In this document: positions 8,528 to 18,309 of the stretch, one piece after another
Position numbering within the stretch: the first letter of the stretch is position 1
Layout of the letters: each line of letters starts with the position of its first letter
Assembly: GCA_009844425.1 (NCBI GenBank)
Contig: VYBN01000034.1
Span: forward strand, 1 to 64,000
Source of the DNA: Gammaproteobacteria bacterium
GTDB taxonomy: Bacteria; Pseudomonadota; Gammaproteobacteria; Steroidobacterales; Foliamicaceae
DNA: 64,000 nucleotides
Direction of reading: 5' to 3'
Program-made: the position numbers and the translations under genes
The notes under the pieces: model-generated
The model's input: only the letters and a program-made list of their open reading frames with translations
Told to the model about the DNA's origin: nothing
Database searches by the model: none

Positions 8528-10527
8528 TGGGCAGGAAGACTCCTGATAGGGAGGGCGTCCCGCCCTCCGCGAAGGCGGGGACGCCTTCGCCCCCAGGACG
8601 CCCGCCTTCCCGGTCCACCCAGGGCAACTATAAAAATCTCCTCGACGGCGCGATCTCGCGGCGGCAGTTCGGCAAGGCGCTGGCGGCGATAGGCTTCTCC
8701 GCAGCGGCGGTGGAGTCGCTGACGCGGATGATTTCCGAGGCCGGCGCCCAGACCCTGCCGGCGGAACGAGGCGCAAGCGTCGAGGGTACGGGCGCCGGGA
8801 TTCTCGTGGAAGCCTTGTTGGCGGCGGGCGTGGAGTACCTGTTCGCCACCACGGCCACAGGCATGACCGCGATCTTCGACGCGCTGGCCTCGCGGCCGGA
8901 ACTCAAGTTCCTGCTGACCCTGCAGGAAGGCCAGGCAACGGCGATGGCGCACGGCTACGAACTGGCCAGCGGCCGCACCGCGGTCCTGCTGGTGCCCGGC
9001 GTCGCGGTTCCGTCGGCGATGAACAACCTCTACAACGCCTGGAAGGACCGTTCCGCGATCGTGGCCATTTCCGACTCGGCCCAAACCACCTTCGGGGGCC
9101 GCAACCAGTTCCAGCAGATGGACGACTGGCTGGAGCCGCTGCAGCAGTTCACCAAGTGGCGCTGGCAGATCAATCGGCCGGAGCGGATCAGCGAGTTCAC
9201 CCGGCGCGCGATCAAGATGGCGGGAACGCCGCCGGGCGGCCCCGTGCATCTGCGCATCCCGATCAATGTCCTGGGCGAGCCCAAGCTGAAGCAGACCGTT
9301 TATCCCCAGCAATTGTTCCGGGTTGACGTCAATCTGCCGCCGAAACCCGAGTTGCTCGAATCGGCGGCGCGGGCCTTGCTGGAGTCGAACGCGCCGTTCA
9401 TCAACGTCGGACACGAAGTGACGCGCAGCGGCGCGGTGGAGGACGTGGTGCGCCTTGCCGAAACGCTGGGCGCCCGGGTCAGCCAGGGCTATTCCGTATA
9501 TGGCGACTTTCCCTTCAAACACCCGCTGTGGGCCGGGTTCTACGGACTGGGCGGCCCGAAACACCTGGGTCAAAGCGACATCTTTCTCAACCTGGGCACG
9601 GAAATGCCCGGCCCCGGGATCCTGGCCCCTTCGCCGCCCGGCAAGGCGACCGTCATTCACGCGCGCATGGAATACGAAGACATCGGCAACTTCCAGCCGA
9701 CCGATATCGCGCTGGCCGGCGGCATCCGGGAAATCACCACCTCGCTGATCGACGCCATCGAGGGGATGGCTACCCGCGAACGGCTGGCAAAGATCCGCGA
9801 GCCCCGGATGGACGCCGCCCGCGAGGAGTTCGCGAAGCGCCTGGAGGATCAGCGCAGAACGGCCGAAGAAGACTGGAACGCAGCGCCCATCAGCTGGGCG
9901 CGCATGGCCTGGGAGCTCGACCAGCGCCTGACCGAGGACGCCATCATCGTCTCGGAGCTGGACAACCGGCTTCCCTACCACTGGATGGACTTCGCGCCCG
10001 GCAGGAAACGGCTGATCGGCCAGACCACCGGCTTCGCGCTGGGCTGGGGCGTGGGCGCCGCGCTGGGCGCCAAGGTGGCGCAGCCGGACAGGCAGGTCGT
10101 CTGCCTGGTGGGCGACGGCGCCTTCCTGTTCGGCCAGACGGAGGCGCTGTGGGCGGCTGCGCGCCACGACATTCCGATCACCATCGTGGTGTTCAACAAC
10201 GAGTCCTACGACGGCGAGCGGGAGCGCATCTACTGGTTCTCGCCGCTGGCCCGCAACCGGGAGACCCGCGATCAGTGGAAGGACATCAGCTGCTACCTGG
10301 GCGATCCGCTGGTCGATTTCGCCGCCGTTTCACGGGCCTTTGGAGTGGAGGCCGAAACCGTGCTCGAGCCGGCCGAAATGCAAGCCGCCCTGGAACGGGC
10401 GCAACTCGTCAACAGGGACGGCGGCGCCTATCTGATCGACGCCCGGATCATGCAGCAAGGCCATGGCGCCAATTCCACCTGGCACCCCGACATCTCCATC
10501 GCCCGGAACCGCACACGCCTGATCTGA
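8527..10527 (+). CDS. ThDP-dependent enzyme with a Tat-type N-terminus (acetolactate synthase-like fold)
   Basis: 666 residues with the three-domain layout of acetolactate synthase/benzoylformate decarboxylase-type enzymes. The Glu in TLQEGQATAMAHGY (~140) is at the cofactor-activating position, and GDGAFLFGQ...VVFNNESYDGE (~530-560) is the ThDP/Mg-binding motif. Unusually, the enzyme is preceded by ~75 residues containing SRRQFGKALAAIGFSAAA, a twin-arginine-like signal. Residues ~8-28 are encoded by a structured repeat (8550-8590). No in-frame start exists between the repeat and the Arg pair, and the ATG overlaps the ureohydrolase stop, so the repeat seems to be translated. The two genes may process one compound in sequence. 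The reaction is unknown; Tat export is inferred. Confidence 0.8.
   Translation: MGRKTPDREGVPPSAKAGTPSPPGRPPSRSTQGNYKNLLDGAISRRQFGKALAAIGFSAAAVESLTRMISEAGAQTLPAERGASVEGTGAGILVEALLAAGVEYLFATTATGMTAIFDALASRPELKFLLTLQEGQATAMAHGYELASGRTAVLLVPGVAVPSAMNNLYNAWKDRSAIVAISDSAQTTFGGRNQFQQMDDWLEPLQQFTKWRWQINRPERISEFTRRAIKMAGTPPGGPVHLRIPINVLGEPKLKQTVYPQQLFRVDVNLPPKPELLESAARALLESNAPFINVGHEVTRSGAVEDVVRLAETLGARVSQGYSVYGDFPFKHPLWAGFYGLGGPKHLGQSDIFLNLGTEMPGPGILAPSPPGKATVIHARMEYEDIGNFQPTDIALAGGIREITTSLIDAIEGMATRERLAKIREPRMDAAREEFAKRLEDQRRTAEEDWNAAPISWARMAWELDQRLTEDAIIVSELDNRLPYHWMDFAPGRKRLIGQTTGFALGWGVGAALGAKVAQPDRQVVCLVGDGAFLFGQTEALWAAARHDIPITIVVFNNESYDGERERIYWFSPLARNRETRDQWKDISCYLGDPLVDFAAVSRAFGVEAETVLEPAEMQAALERAQLVNRDGGAYLIDARIMQQGHGANSTWHPDISIARNRTRLI
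8550..8590. repeat. Double-hairpin palindromic repeat inside the ThDP-enzyme gene
   Basis: Two adjacent perfect hairpins: GGAGGGCG/CGCCCTCC (8550-8557 with 8561-8568, 3-nt loop) and GCGAAGGCG/CGCCTTCGC (8569-8577 with 8582-8590, 4-nt loop). The GGGCGTCC at 8553-8560 recurs in inverted form just downstream. It is very GC-rich, in frame with the coding sequence, and looks like a dispersed REP-type repeat captured into the 5' end of the gene. Confidence 0.65.
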
Positions 10528-10543
10528 CTTCCGTATCGCCGTA

Positions 10544-10643
10544 GCCCCTTTGTGTGCCTCCCTCGTGCGGGAGCGTTGAAGCAAGGACAGCGAGAATCGA
10601 GCCAGGATGGCGCCTCCCGCACGAGGCAGGCACACAAAGGGGC
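10544..10643. repeat. 100-bp inverted-repeat element between convergent genes
   Basis: Two 30-nt arms (10544-10573 and 10614-10643) are inverted copies with one mismatch, enclosing a 40-nt core. It fills most of the space between the end of the ThDP-enzyme gene and the end of parB. Part of the right side (ATGGCGCCTCCC) is also found in the 264-bp element at 38.9 kb, which suggests a shared repeat family. It could act as a bidirectional terminator. Confidence 0.7.
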
Positions 10644-10660
10644 GGAAACGAAGCGAAAAA

Positions 10661-11518
10661 CTACGGGAGTCGCGAAAGCAGGCCCTGCAGTTCGTCGAGG
10701 TTCTTGTAGCGCACTTCCAGGCGGCCGCCGCGCTTGCCGTGGCGGATGCGCACGGGCGCGCCCCAACGCTCGCTCAGGTCGCGCTCCAGGCTGACGACAT
10801 TGGGGTCCCGCGCCGCCGGCGTCTTCTTGGGCCGGCTTTCCGCTTGCGCCAGTCGCTCCGCGTCGCGAACGGTCAGCCTCTTCTCGGCGATGAGCCGCGC
10901 CAGCGCAGCCTGCCGGGCCGGGTTCGTTACGGCCAGCAAGGCGCGTCCGTGACCCATTTCCAGCTTGCGCTCCGCCAGCAGCTCTTTAGCCGTATCTCCG
11001 AGTTCGAGCAGCCTGAGGTGGTTGCTGACCGCGGCGCGCGACATGCCGATCGATCGGCCCACCTCCTTGTGGGTGCCGCCCGATATTTCCAGAATCGCAC
11101 GCAGCGCGCGGGCCAGTTCCATGGCGTTCAGGTCCTCTCGCTGCACGTTCTCGACCAAGGCCGCGAGCGCGGCCTCGGCGTCGGACAATGACCGCACGAC
11201 GGCGGGCACGCTTTCCAGGCCGGCATGCTGGGCCGCACGCCAGCGGCGTTCGCCGGCAACGATCTCGTAACGCGCCTGTGAGTCGCCATCCCCATCGACA
11301 GGGCGCGCCAGCACGGGCTGAACGACGCCCTGGGCCCGTATGGATTCGGCCAATTCTGCGATGCCCTCCGGATCCATCGCCTGCCGGGGCTGGAACCGTC
11401 CCGGCTGCAGGAGGTCGAGAGGAAGTTCCTGAAGCGCGTTTGAGTGGGGCGCCGTTTCGCGGGCGGGCCCCAGCAAAGCCTCCAGTCCGCGCCCCAGTCC
11501 CCGGTTGGGAGCGGCCAT
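10661..11518 (-). CDS. parB: Chromosome-partitioning protein ParB
   Basis: 285 residues beginning [17 protein letters not shown], the usual ParB opening with an Arg-rich ParA-activating tail. GERRWRAAQ (box II, the CTP/parS clamp region) is followed by LVENVQREDLNAMELA, a helix-turn-helix with RSIGMSRAAVSNHLRLLEL, and a C-terminal dimerisation segment. ParB loads on parS sites, spreads as a CTP-gated clamp and directs origin segregation with ParA. The ATG overlaps the parA stop by 1 nt (TAATG). Likely parS sites are at 31515 and, weaker, 29908 in this window. Confidence 0.95.
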   Translation of the reverse strand: MAAPNRGLGRGLEALLGPARETAPHSNALQELPLDLLQPGRFQPRQAMDPEGIAELAESIRAQGVVQPVLARPVDGDGDSQARYEIVAGERRWRAAQHAGLESVPAVVRSLSDAEAALAALVENVQREDLNAMELARALRAILEISGGTHKEVGRSIGMSRAAVSNHLRLLELGDTAKELLAERKLEMGHGRALLAVTNPARQAALARLIAEKRLTVRDAERLAQAESRPKKTPAARDPNVVSLERDLSERWGAPVRIRHGKRGGRLEVRYKNLDELQGLLSRLP

Positions 11519-12291
11519 TATTCGGCAAGCCCGCGGCGAATCATTTCGCCGGCGAGGGCGGCGTAGGCCAGCGCGCCGCTGGAGAGCCGGTCATGCTGCA
11601 GGACGGACAAGCCGAAGCCGGGCGCCTCGGCCAGACGCACGTTGCGCGGAATGATCGTTCGGAACAGTTCGTTCGGAAAGTGCTTCTGCAATTGCTCGGA
11701 AACGTCCCGGGCCAGCCGCGTTCGGCCATCGTACATGGTGCGGATTATGCCGCTAATCTCCAGGTCGGGATTGGAGCGCGCGCACAGCCCCTCGATCACG
11801 CCCACCAGCGACGACAGACCCTCCAGCGCAAAGTACTCGCACTGGATCGGCACCAGTACGCCCTCGGCGGCCACCAGGGCGTTCAGTGTGAGGATGTTCA
11901 GGCTCGGCGGACAATCGAGCAGGATCGTCTGATAGCTCGACGCCACTTCCAGCAAGGCCCCGCGCATCTGAAGCTCCCGTCCTTGCTCCACTTCCAGCAG
12001 CTCGACTTCGGCGGCCGTCAGCCCCGCGGTTGCCGGCACCAGGTCGAACCCGGCCGATTCGATCCTGATCACGCTCTCCGACGCCCGCGCCCGGCCCATC
12101 AGGAGACCGTATACGGATTGTCCGATGTCGTCGCGGCCCACGCCGCAGCCGGTGGTGGCGTTGGCTTGCGGGTCGAGATCGACCAGCAACACCTTGCGGT
12201 CCATTTGCGCAAGGCAGGCGGCCAGGTTGATGGCCGTCGTGGTCTTGCCCACGCCGCCCTTGCGGTTGGCGATCGCGAAAGTGCGTTTCAC
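11518..12291 (-). CDS. parA: Chromosome-partitioning ATPase ParA/Soj
   Basis: 257 residues from a GTG start at 12291, giving a protein that opens with [17 protein letters not shown]. The deviant Walker A (KGGVGKTT), [10 protein letters not shown] (A') and LLDCPPSLN (Walker B) define the ParA/MinD family. The frame continues 34 codons upstream without family resemblance, and the GTG overlaps the rsmG stop as GTGA, so this start is preferred. ParA forms nucleoid-bound ATP dimers that ParB-parS complexes follow during segregation. Transcribed from rsmG into parB. Confidence 0.95.
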   Translation of the reverse strand: MKRTFAIANRKGGVGKTTTAINLAACLAQMDRKVLLVDLDPQANATTGCGVGRDDIGQSVYGLLMGRARASESVIRIESAGFDLVPATAGLTAAEVELLEVEQGRELQMRGALLEVASSYQTILLDCPPSLNILTLNALVAAEGVLVPIQCEYFALEGLSSLVGVIEGLCARSNPDLEISGIIRTMYDGRTRLARDVSEQLQKHFPNELFRTIIPRNVRLAEAPGFGLSVLQHDRLSSGALAYAALAGEMIRRGLAE

Positions 12292-12947
12292 GAGTCCGCT
12301 CCCGGTCCCGCCGCTTCCGAAGCGCAGGTAAACACGGCCACGTGCCGCTGCGCATCCAGACCCGGCACGCTGATCGGATCGCACGACCGGCAATCAACGC
12401 CCGGTAACGCGAGCAATTGCCGGTTCGATGGGCGGCGGCCGAGCATGGCGACCAGCGTTGATCCCCGGCGCAACAGGCGAGCGGCCAAAGCTACGAGTTT
12501 CGGCAGCGGCGCCAATGCCCTCGCCACGATCGCGCGAGGCGGCTCCTCGGGCCGGTAGCGTTCCAGACGCTCGCGCACGATGCGCACATTGGGAAGATCA
12601 AGTTCGGAACAGGCGTGACGAAGAAACGCCGCTTTCCTGGCGGCCGAATCCAGCAGCACCCACCTGCTTTCCGGGCTCAGCAGCGCAAGCACGAGGCCGG
12701 GCAGCCCCGCTCCGCTGCCCGCGTCCAGCTTCGGCCCGGGAGGCAGAAAGGGCCGCACCGCCGCGCTGTCCAGCACATGGCGCACCACCAGCTCGTCGCG
12801 GGTGGCGCGCGCCGTCAGTCGCGACGCGCGGTTCCAGCGTATCAGCATGTCCAGATACGCGTTCAGCCGATCGATGTCGGCGGCGGCGGCGGACAGGCCC
12901 AGTCCGGCAAGGCCTGACGCCAGCCGTTCGCTAGTGTGCTGGCCCAT
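12288..12947 (-). CDS. rsmG: 16S rRNA (guanine-527-N7) methyltransferase RsmG
   Basis: 219 residues. [17 protein letters not shown] is the SAM-binding motif I, preceded by [12 protein letters not shown], as in GidB/RsmG. It methylates G527 of 16S rRNA. It is followed with a 4-nt overlap by parA, as in most gammaproteobacteria, but the gene upstream is an oligopeptide transporter ATPase rather than mnmG. Its ATG directly abuts the stop of that ATPase gene, so expression is now tied to the transporter transcript. Confidence 0.93.
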   Translation of the reverse strand: MGQHTSERLASGLAGLGLSAAAADIDRLNAYLDMLIRWNRASRLTARATRDELVVRHVLDSAAVRPFLPPGPKLDAGSGAGLPGLVLALLSPESRWVLLDSAARKAAFLRHACSELDLPNVRIVRERLERYRPEEPPRAIVARALAPLPKLVALAARLLRRGSTLVAMLGRRPSNRQLLALPGVDCRSCDPISVPGLDAQRHVAVFTCASEAAGPGADS

Positions 12948-14756
12948 TCATGCACGCCGTGCGGCGATTTCTTCCGCGCGGTGGCAGGCCGCCATGCCTT
13001 GCGCCAGCGTCCGCAGCTGCGGCGTTTCCTGCCTGCAGCGGTCGATAGCAAAATTGCAGCGGGCGGAGAAAGCGCATCCGGGCGGCGGATTCAGCGGCGA
13101 GGGCGGCTCCCCCTCGAGCAGCTCCCGTTTGCGGGACCGCTCGACCGCAGGGTCGGGAATCGGCGCCGCCTCGATGAGCGCGCGGGTGTAAGGATGCATG
13201 GGCCGTGCGTAGAGATGTTCGCTTTGTGCGACTTCCATCGCCCGGCCCAGGTACATCACGACCACCCGGTGGCTGATCTGCCGCACGACCGCGAGGTCGT
13301 GGGCGATGAAAATCAAGGCCAGGCCGAGCTCGTCCTGCAGTTCCATCAGCAGGTCCACGATCTGCGCGCGAATGGACACGTCGAGCGCGCTGACCGCCTC
13401 GTCGCAGATCACGACCGCCGGTCCCGGCGCCAGCGCCCGGGCGATCCCGATACGCTGACACTGGCCGCCGGAGAACTCGTGAGGATACCGGTCCAGCTGG
13501 CCGTCCGTCAGGCCCACGCGATTCAGAATCCGGACCACCCGCTCGTCGCGCTCGGCCCTGGACAGGTCGGGCCGGCAGGCGCCCAGCGGTTCGGCCACGA
13601 TCTGACGGGCGGTCATGCGCGGGTTCAGCGAAGCCAGGGGGTCCTGAAAGATCATTTGCATGTTGCGGCGTGCGGCCATCCAGGTCTTCTTGCCGGCGTC
13701 CTGAAGGTCGCCGCCCAGCAGCGTCACGCGACCGGCGCTGGGTGGAACCAGCCCGATGACCGCCCGCGCCAGAGACGATTTGCCGCAGCCGGACTCGCCC
13801 ACCACGCCCAGCGTTTCTCCGGGCGAGATCGTGAAGGTCCCGGTCGTTACCGCCTGAAGCTTCGGCCGGGGCGCGAAAAGCCGGGGGCGATCCAGAGAAT
13901 AAACGACATCCAGCCCCTCGACGTCCAGGACCGGACCGGCGCCGGCGGCGCGCTTCCCGCGCGGCCGCGCGTCGCGGTCCAGCCGGGGAACGGCGGCCAG
14001 CAGGCGCTGCGTGTAGGGATGCTTCGGTTCGGCGTACACCCGGTCCACGCTGCCGCGCTCCTTGCATTCGCCGTCCTGCATCACCAGCACGTCGTCGCAG
14101 AAGCCGGCCACGATGCCGAGGTCGTGGGTAATGAAGATGATGGCGGCATTGAAATCGCGCCGCAACTCCTGCATGAGCGTGAGAATCTGCGCCTGCACGG
14201 TGACGTCCAGCGCGGTCGTGGGCTCGTCCGCGATCAGAAGCGCCGGCGTGCACAGCAGGGCCGTTGCAATCGTGACGCGCTGGCGCATGCCTCCCGACAG
14301 CTCATGCGGCCAGGACTGCAGGCGCTTGCCGGCGTCCGGGATCCGCACGGCTTCCAGCAACTCCCCGCAGCGCCGCAGCGCCTGCCGGCGGCTCATGCCT
14401 TCGTGCAATTCCAGCACCTGGGACATCTGCACACCGATCTTCAGGTAAGGGTTCAGCGACGTCATCGGGTCCTGGAAGATCATCGCGATGCGGTTGCCGC
14501 GAATCCCCCGCAGCTCGCGGTCCGCCATGCCGATCAGTTCGCGCCCCTCGAAACGCGCGCTGCCGCTGCTGCGCCCGTTGTCCGCCAGCAGGCCCATGAG
14601 GCTCAGCACCGTCTGGCTCTTGCCCGAACCGGACTCGCCCACGATACCCAGCGTCCTGCCCGCCTGGAGCCCGAAATCGATGCCGCGCACGGCATGCACG
14701 GTGCCGTCGGGAGTCGCGAAATCGACTTTCAGGTCTCGAACTTCGATCAGGGACAT
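12948..14756 (-). CDS. Oligopeptide/dipeptide ABC importer, fused double ATPase (DppD-DppF/YejF type)
   Basis: 602 residues holding two complete ABC ATPase modules. The first has [18 protein letters not shown] and [12 protein letters not shown]. The second has [18 protein letters not shown] and [12 protein letters not shown]. Each ends with the Cys-containing OppD/F C-terminal extension or its remnant ([15 protein letters not shown] near 570). Separate OppD and OppF subunits are the norm; a fused heterodimer is known for YejF. It energises uptake through the OppB/OppC homologues encoded just upstream, with which it is contiguous (stop and start adjacent at 14756/14757). Confidence 0.93.
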   Translation of the reverse strand: MSLIEVRDLKVDFATPDGTVHAVRGIDFGLQAGRTLGIVGESGSGKSQTVLSLMGLLADNGRSSGSARFEGRELIGMADRELRGIRGNRIAMIFQDPMTSLNPYLKIGVQMSQVLELHEGMSRRQALRRCGELLEAVRIPDAGKRLQSWPHELSGGMRQRVTIATALLCTPALLIADEPTTALDVTVQAQILTLMQELRRDFNAAIIFITHDLGIVAGFCDDVLVMQDGECKERGSVDRVYAEPKHPYTQRLLAAVPRLDRDARPRGKRAAGAGPVLDVEGLDVVYSLDRPRLFAPRPKLQAVTTGTFTISPGETLGVVGESGCGKSSLARAVIGLVPPSAGRVTLLGGDLQDAGKKTWMAARRNMQMIFQDPLASLNPRMTARQIVAEPLGACRPDLSRAERDERVVRILNRVGLTDGQLDRYPHEFSGGQCQRIGIARALAPGPAVVICDEAVSALDVSIRAQIVDLLMELQDELGLALIFIAHDLAVVRQISHRVVVMYLGRAMEVAQSEHLYARPMHPYTRALIEAAPIPDPAVERSRKRELLEGEPPSPLNPPPGCAFSARCNFAIDRCRQETPQLRTLAQGMAACHRAEEIAARRA

Positions 14757-15659
14757 TCAGGCGCTCCTGTCCCGCGGGTCCAGCGCGTCCCGCAACCCGT
14801 CGCCGATGAAATTGCAGCAGAACAGGGTGGCGGCCAGGAAACCCGCGGAGAAGATCAAGCCCCAGGGTTCGTTCTCCATGGCCTTGGCTCCCTCGTTGAC
14901 CAGCGCCCCCCAGGACGTCATGGGCTCCTGTACGCCCAGCCCCAGGAAGCTCAGGAAGGACTCCACCAGGATGACCTGCGGGATGGTGAGGGTCACGTAC
15001 ACCACCACCACTCCGAACAGGTTGGGCACGATATGCCGGCGAATGATCCGGGGCGTGGTCACGCCGGCGGCCTGGGCGGCCTCGACGAACTCGCGGCGCT
15101 TGATGCTGAGCGTCTGGCCGCGGACGATGCGAGCCATGTCCAGCCAGTTGATCGCGCCGATCGCCACGAAGATCAGCGCGATGTTCCTGCCGAACAGCAC
15201 CATCAGCAGGATCACCAGGAACATGAACGGCATGGCGTAGAGGATGTCGACGATGCGCATCATGACCTGGTCGACGCGCCCGCCCAGGTAGCCCGCGATC
15301 GCCCCGTAGCTGATGCCGATCACGAGGCTCACCGCGGTCGCCACCAGGCCCACCATCAGCGAAATGCGCCCGCCCACCAGCGTGCGCACGAAGAGGTCGC
15401 GTCCCAGGTCGTCGGTGCCGAATAAGTGCCAGCCTTCGAAGCTGGGCGGCACCGACACATAGTCCCAATCCAGCTTGTCGAATTCCACCGGAGAAAGCTC
15501 CGGGCCGAAAACGCACAGCACCGCCACCACGGCCAGGATGATCGCGGCGCTCATGGCCGCGCGGTTGCGCTTCAGGGCGCGCCACGCGTCGCTCCACAAG
15601 CCGCGACCGGCGCCGGAAGCCTTCTGCAGCGCCACGCGGTTGACACGGGACTTTCTCAT
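14757..15659 (-). CDS. oppC: Oligopeptide ABC importer permease, OppC/DppC family
   Basis: 300 residues with an N-terminal transmembrane helix ([18 protein letters not shown]), a periplasmic segment with the [13 protein letters not shown] motif of OppC proteins, and five further hydrophobic segments. The EAA cytoplasmic loop reads [24 protein letters not shown]. It pairs with the OppB-type permease 22 nt upstream to form the membrane channel. Confidence 0.93.
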   Translation of the reverse strand: MRKSRVNRVALQKASGAGRGLWSDAWRALKRNRAAMSAAIILAVVAVLCVFGPELSPVEFDKLDWDYVSVPPSFEGWHLFGTDDLGRDLFVRTLVGGRISLMVGLVATAVSLVIGISYGAIAGYLGGRVDQVMMRIVDILYAMPFMFLVILLMVLFGRNIALIFVAIGAINWLDMARIVRGQTLSIKRREFVEAAQAAGVTTPRIIRRHIVPNLFGVVVVYVTLTIPQVILVESFLSFLGLGVQEPMTSWGALVNEGAKAMENEPWGLIFSAGFLAATLFCCNFIGDGLRDALDPRDRSA

Positions 15660-15681
15660 CTGCGTGGATGCCCCCGGTCGA

Positions 15682-16620
15682 TCAGCTTCGCTGCCGGACC
15701 CTGGGGTCGAGGAAGCCGTAGCAGATGTCCACGAGGAAATTGAAGAGGATGATCAGTATTCCGTAGAAGACCACCACGCCCATCACCAGCGTGTAGTCGC
15801 GGTTCAGCGCGCCCTGCACGAAATGCCTGCCCAGCCCCGGCACGCCGAAGATCTGCTCGATGACGACCGAACCGGTGATCACGGCCGCCGTTGCCGGCCC
15901 GAGATAGGAGAGCACGGGCAGCAGGCCGGGTTTCAGCGCATGGCGCAGCAATATCGTCGATTGCGCCAGGCCCTGCGCCCGCGCCATGCGGATGAAATTG
16001 CTCCGCAGCACTTCGATCATGCTGCCGCGGGTCAGCCGGGCGATATAGGCGATCTGCGGCAGCGCCAGCGCCACCACCGGCATCACCATGTTCGGCAACC
16101 GTTCGAACAGGCTCTCCGACGGCCAGCCGCCCGCCGGAAGCCAGTCCAAGTGTACCGCGAAGACCAGGATCAGCAGCGGACCGATGACGAAATTGGGAAT
16201 CGATATGCCGGTCATGCTGGCGGCCATTACCGCGTGGTCGGAGGCGCGGTTCTGCCGCAAGGCGGCCCAGCCGCCCGCGGACACTCCAATCAGCAGCGCC
16301 AGCAGCATTGCGCAGGCGCCGAGTTGCAACGATACGGGGAAGCCCTCCCGAATCAGTTCGGTCACTGTACGGTCGGTGTACTGGAACGAGGGCCCGAAGT
16401 CGCCCTGGGCAAGACCGCTCAGATAGCGGCCCAGTTGCTGAATCAGCGGTTCGTCCAGGTGATAGGCCGCCCGGATCTTGGCTTCGATCTCCGGATGCAG
16501 GGTCTTCTCGGTATCGAAAGGTCCGCCCGGCGCGGCCCGGATCATGAAAAAAGCCAGCGCGATGAGGATCAGCAGCGTGGGAATGGCCGCGAACACGCGC
16601 CGCAAGGCGTATCGAAACAT
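15682..16620 (-). CDS. oppB: Oligopeptide ABC importer permease, OppB/DppB family
   Basis: 312 residues, six hydrophobic segments. The N-terminus MFRYALRRVFAAIPTLLILIALAFFMIR is typical of OppB, and the EAA-like loop is NFIRMARAQGLAQSTILLRHALKPG. It starts 66 nt after the end of an unrelated ABC membrane protein gene in the same direction, so the importer operon has been opened to include that pair. Confidence 0.93.
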   Translation of the reverse strand: MFRYALRRVFAAIPTLLILIALAFFMIRAAPGGPFDTEKTLHPEIEAKIRAAYHLDEPLIQQLGRYLSGLAQGDFGPSFQYTDRTVTELIREGFPVSLQLGACAMLLALLIGVSAGGWAALRQNRASDHAVMAASMTGISIPNFVIGPLLILVFAVHLDWLPAGGWPSESLFERLPNMVMPVVALALPQIAYIARLTRGSMIEVLRSNFIRMARAQGLAQSTILLRHALKPGLLPVLSYLGPATAAVITGSVVIEQIFGVPGLGRHFVQGALNRDYTLVMGVVVFYGILIILFNFLVDICYGFLDPRVRQRS

Positions 16621-16686
16621 CAGCGCATCATACCCCGCTCAATGCTGGAAGCACCGGTGTTTTCCCGCGCCCTCTCGTGGGCTGCG

Positions 16687-18309
16687 TCAGCCTTCCGCTT
16701 CCAGCCAGCGCAGCCTCCGATTCAGCCGTCGGGGGAGCCGGGTCTCCATCAATACGACGCCGCTCGCGACGACGGCGAAGGTTCCGATCGCCCACGCAGG
16801 CCGGGGATAAGCGAAAGACGCATACGGCCCGATCAGGACGGACATCAGACTCAGGCCAACCATCTGGGCGCTCAACAGGCGCGTTTGCCGACTTTGCACC
16901 GGCCGCATCGTAAAGGGCAGCCGCGGCCACAGGTACTGGCTTGCCTGCATCAGGAATACGCCGAGAAGCCCAACCAGAACCACGTGCGCCAATGCATGCC
17001 AAACTGCCTCGAACAACCAGGCAAGACAGGCCGCCGCCAAAGCCAGGAAGGGCACAACGAAATACAGCGTCACGCAATGCCTTGCGTCGGCCGCCACACG
17101 CGCCCGGTCCACGGGTGTGGAGAAGAAAATCCAGCCGGCACGGTACGAGGTGCTCCAGTACAACTGTTCCAGCAGCATGGTCGGCGCCAGCAAAAGCGCG
17201 AAGTGAAAGCCGAACAACGGCCAGACGCTGCTGCCGGGAACAAATGGATCGACGCTGCCCGTGTTCCGCATGGCCAGGATGAAATAGAACGCAACCAGCG
17301 GAACCAGGCCGAAAACGCTCATTCGAAACTGGGTGTCGTGCCGGAACTGCCCGCGTATCAGTCCCGAGGCGACGCTGAGTCGGCCGAGCCTTTTCCGCTT
17401 CCCGGCTCGCCGGCGGCGCTTCGATTGTCGATCGGTGTCCACGCTTACCGATTCATCGAGCTTTTGCGCGGATGCGAGCGAGAGCCGGTCACGGGAAGCC
17501 CATCCAAGCGCGACCGGCGCGCCCAGCGCCAGCGCCGCGCACAGCCACTGCCCGGTCCCGCCCGCGCCGCCGATAAGGCTGGCCAGGCCCGCGAACCAGG
17601 CGCTCGGCAAGGCCAGCCACCAGCCTTCCGGCGCAAGCCCCTCCATCGACCGCAGATAGGGGGTCAGCTCGTCCATGAACAGCACCGGAACGAGATAAAC
17701 AGCGCCCAGGAACAGTTGCGAGTAGGCCATGGCGCGACCCAGCCGGCTCGCGCCCACCTTCTCGATCAGCCAGGCATAAATGCCGATCAGCGCCAGCACG
17801 ATCGACAGGAGCAGCAACCCCGCGGCCAACGCCAGTCCGATCGCCGCAAGCCAGCCGAACCGCACGCCGCAAATTACGACGGACGGGCCGACAATCAGGC
17901 CCGTGTTGATCCCTTGGTGGGCAAGAGTCACGGTCAGCCGAACCAGCAGGTAGGTGCGGGGACTGACCGGCCGATGACCCAGGGCCCGGTAATCCATCGG
18001 CGAAATGGCGACGGCCTGAAAATTGGCCAACAGCAGGAAGAACACCGCAATGGAGACAGTCGTGAGCGCGAAGAGGCCCACCGTAAACGGTCCGGTAGCA
18101 AACGCAGTCATGGCGCCCACATAGACACCCACGATGCCCAGGAAAATTCCCGTCATCCAGGAGACAAGCCGCGTGCGCTTACCCTGTTGCGTCATCTGCT
18201 CGGTTGACAGCGAGGAGCGAAAGCCGACCTGGATCAGGGCGCGCACCAGGGCCCGCCACTGCCGGTAATCGCCGCCCAGCGCGCCGATGACTCCAGGCGC
18301 CGGGTTCAT
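16687..18309 (-). CDS. Polytopic ABC-exporter-like membrane protein, unassigned
   Basis: 540 residues with roughly ten to twelve hydrophobic stretches, for example GIFLGIVGVYVGAMTAF, ALTTVSIAVFFLLLANF, LALAAGLLLLSIVLALIGIYAW and FGLVPLVAFYFILAM. I recognise no named family. Its start overlaps the end of an ABC ATPase gene by 4 nt (ATGA), which makes it the likely membrane partner of that ATPase, in the style of ABC-2 exporters. Arg/Lys-rich loops (SKRRRRAGKRKR near 305) lie between membrane segments. Substrate unknown. It sits inside the peptide-importer operon without resembling its permeases. Confidence 0.7.
   Translation of the reverse strand: MNPAPGVIGALGGDYRQWRALVRALIQVGFRSSLSTEQMTQQGKRTRLVSWMTGIFLGIVGVYVGAMTAFATGPFTVGLFALTTVSIAVFFLLLANFQAVAISPMDYRALGHRPVSPRTYLLVRLTVTLAHQGINTGLIVGPSVVICGVRFGWLAAIGLALAAGLLLLSIVLALIGIYAWLIEKVGASRLGRAMAYSQLFLGAVYLVPVLFMDELTPYLRSMEGLAPEGWWLALPSAWFAGLASLIGGAGGTGQWLCAALALGAPVALGWASRDRLSLASAQKLDESVSVDTDRQSKRRRRAGKRKRLGRLSVASGLIRGQFRHDTQFRMSVFGLVPLVAFYFILAMRNTGSVDPFVPGSSVWPLFGFHFALLLAPTMLLEQLYWSTSYRAGWIFFSTPVDRARVAADARHCVTLYFVVPFLALAAACLAWLFEAVWHALAHVVLVGLLGVFLMQASQYLWPRLPFTMRPVQSRQTRLLSAQMVGLSLMSVLIGPYASFAYPRPAWAIGTFAVVASGVVLMETRLPRRLNRRLRWLEAEG

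Noticed and set aside
12936..18207. Very long plus-strand frames (829 and 910 codons) opposite the transporter genes
   Set aside because: They are antisense shadows of the opp, ABC and rsmG genes, rich in Arg/Ala/His/Gln with no recognisable domain. High GC leaves few stops in the opposite frames.
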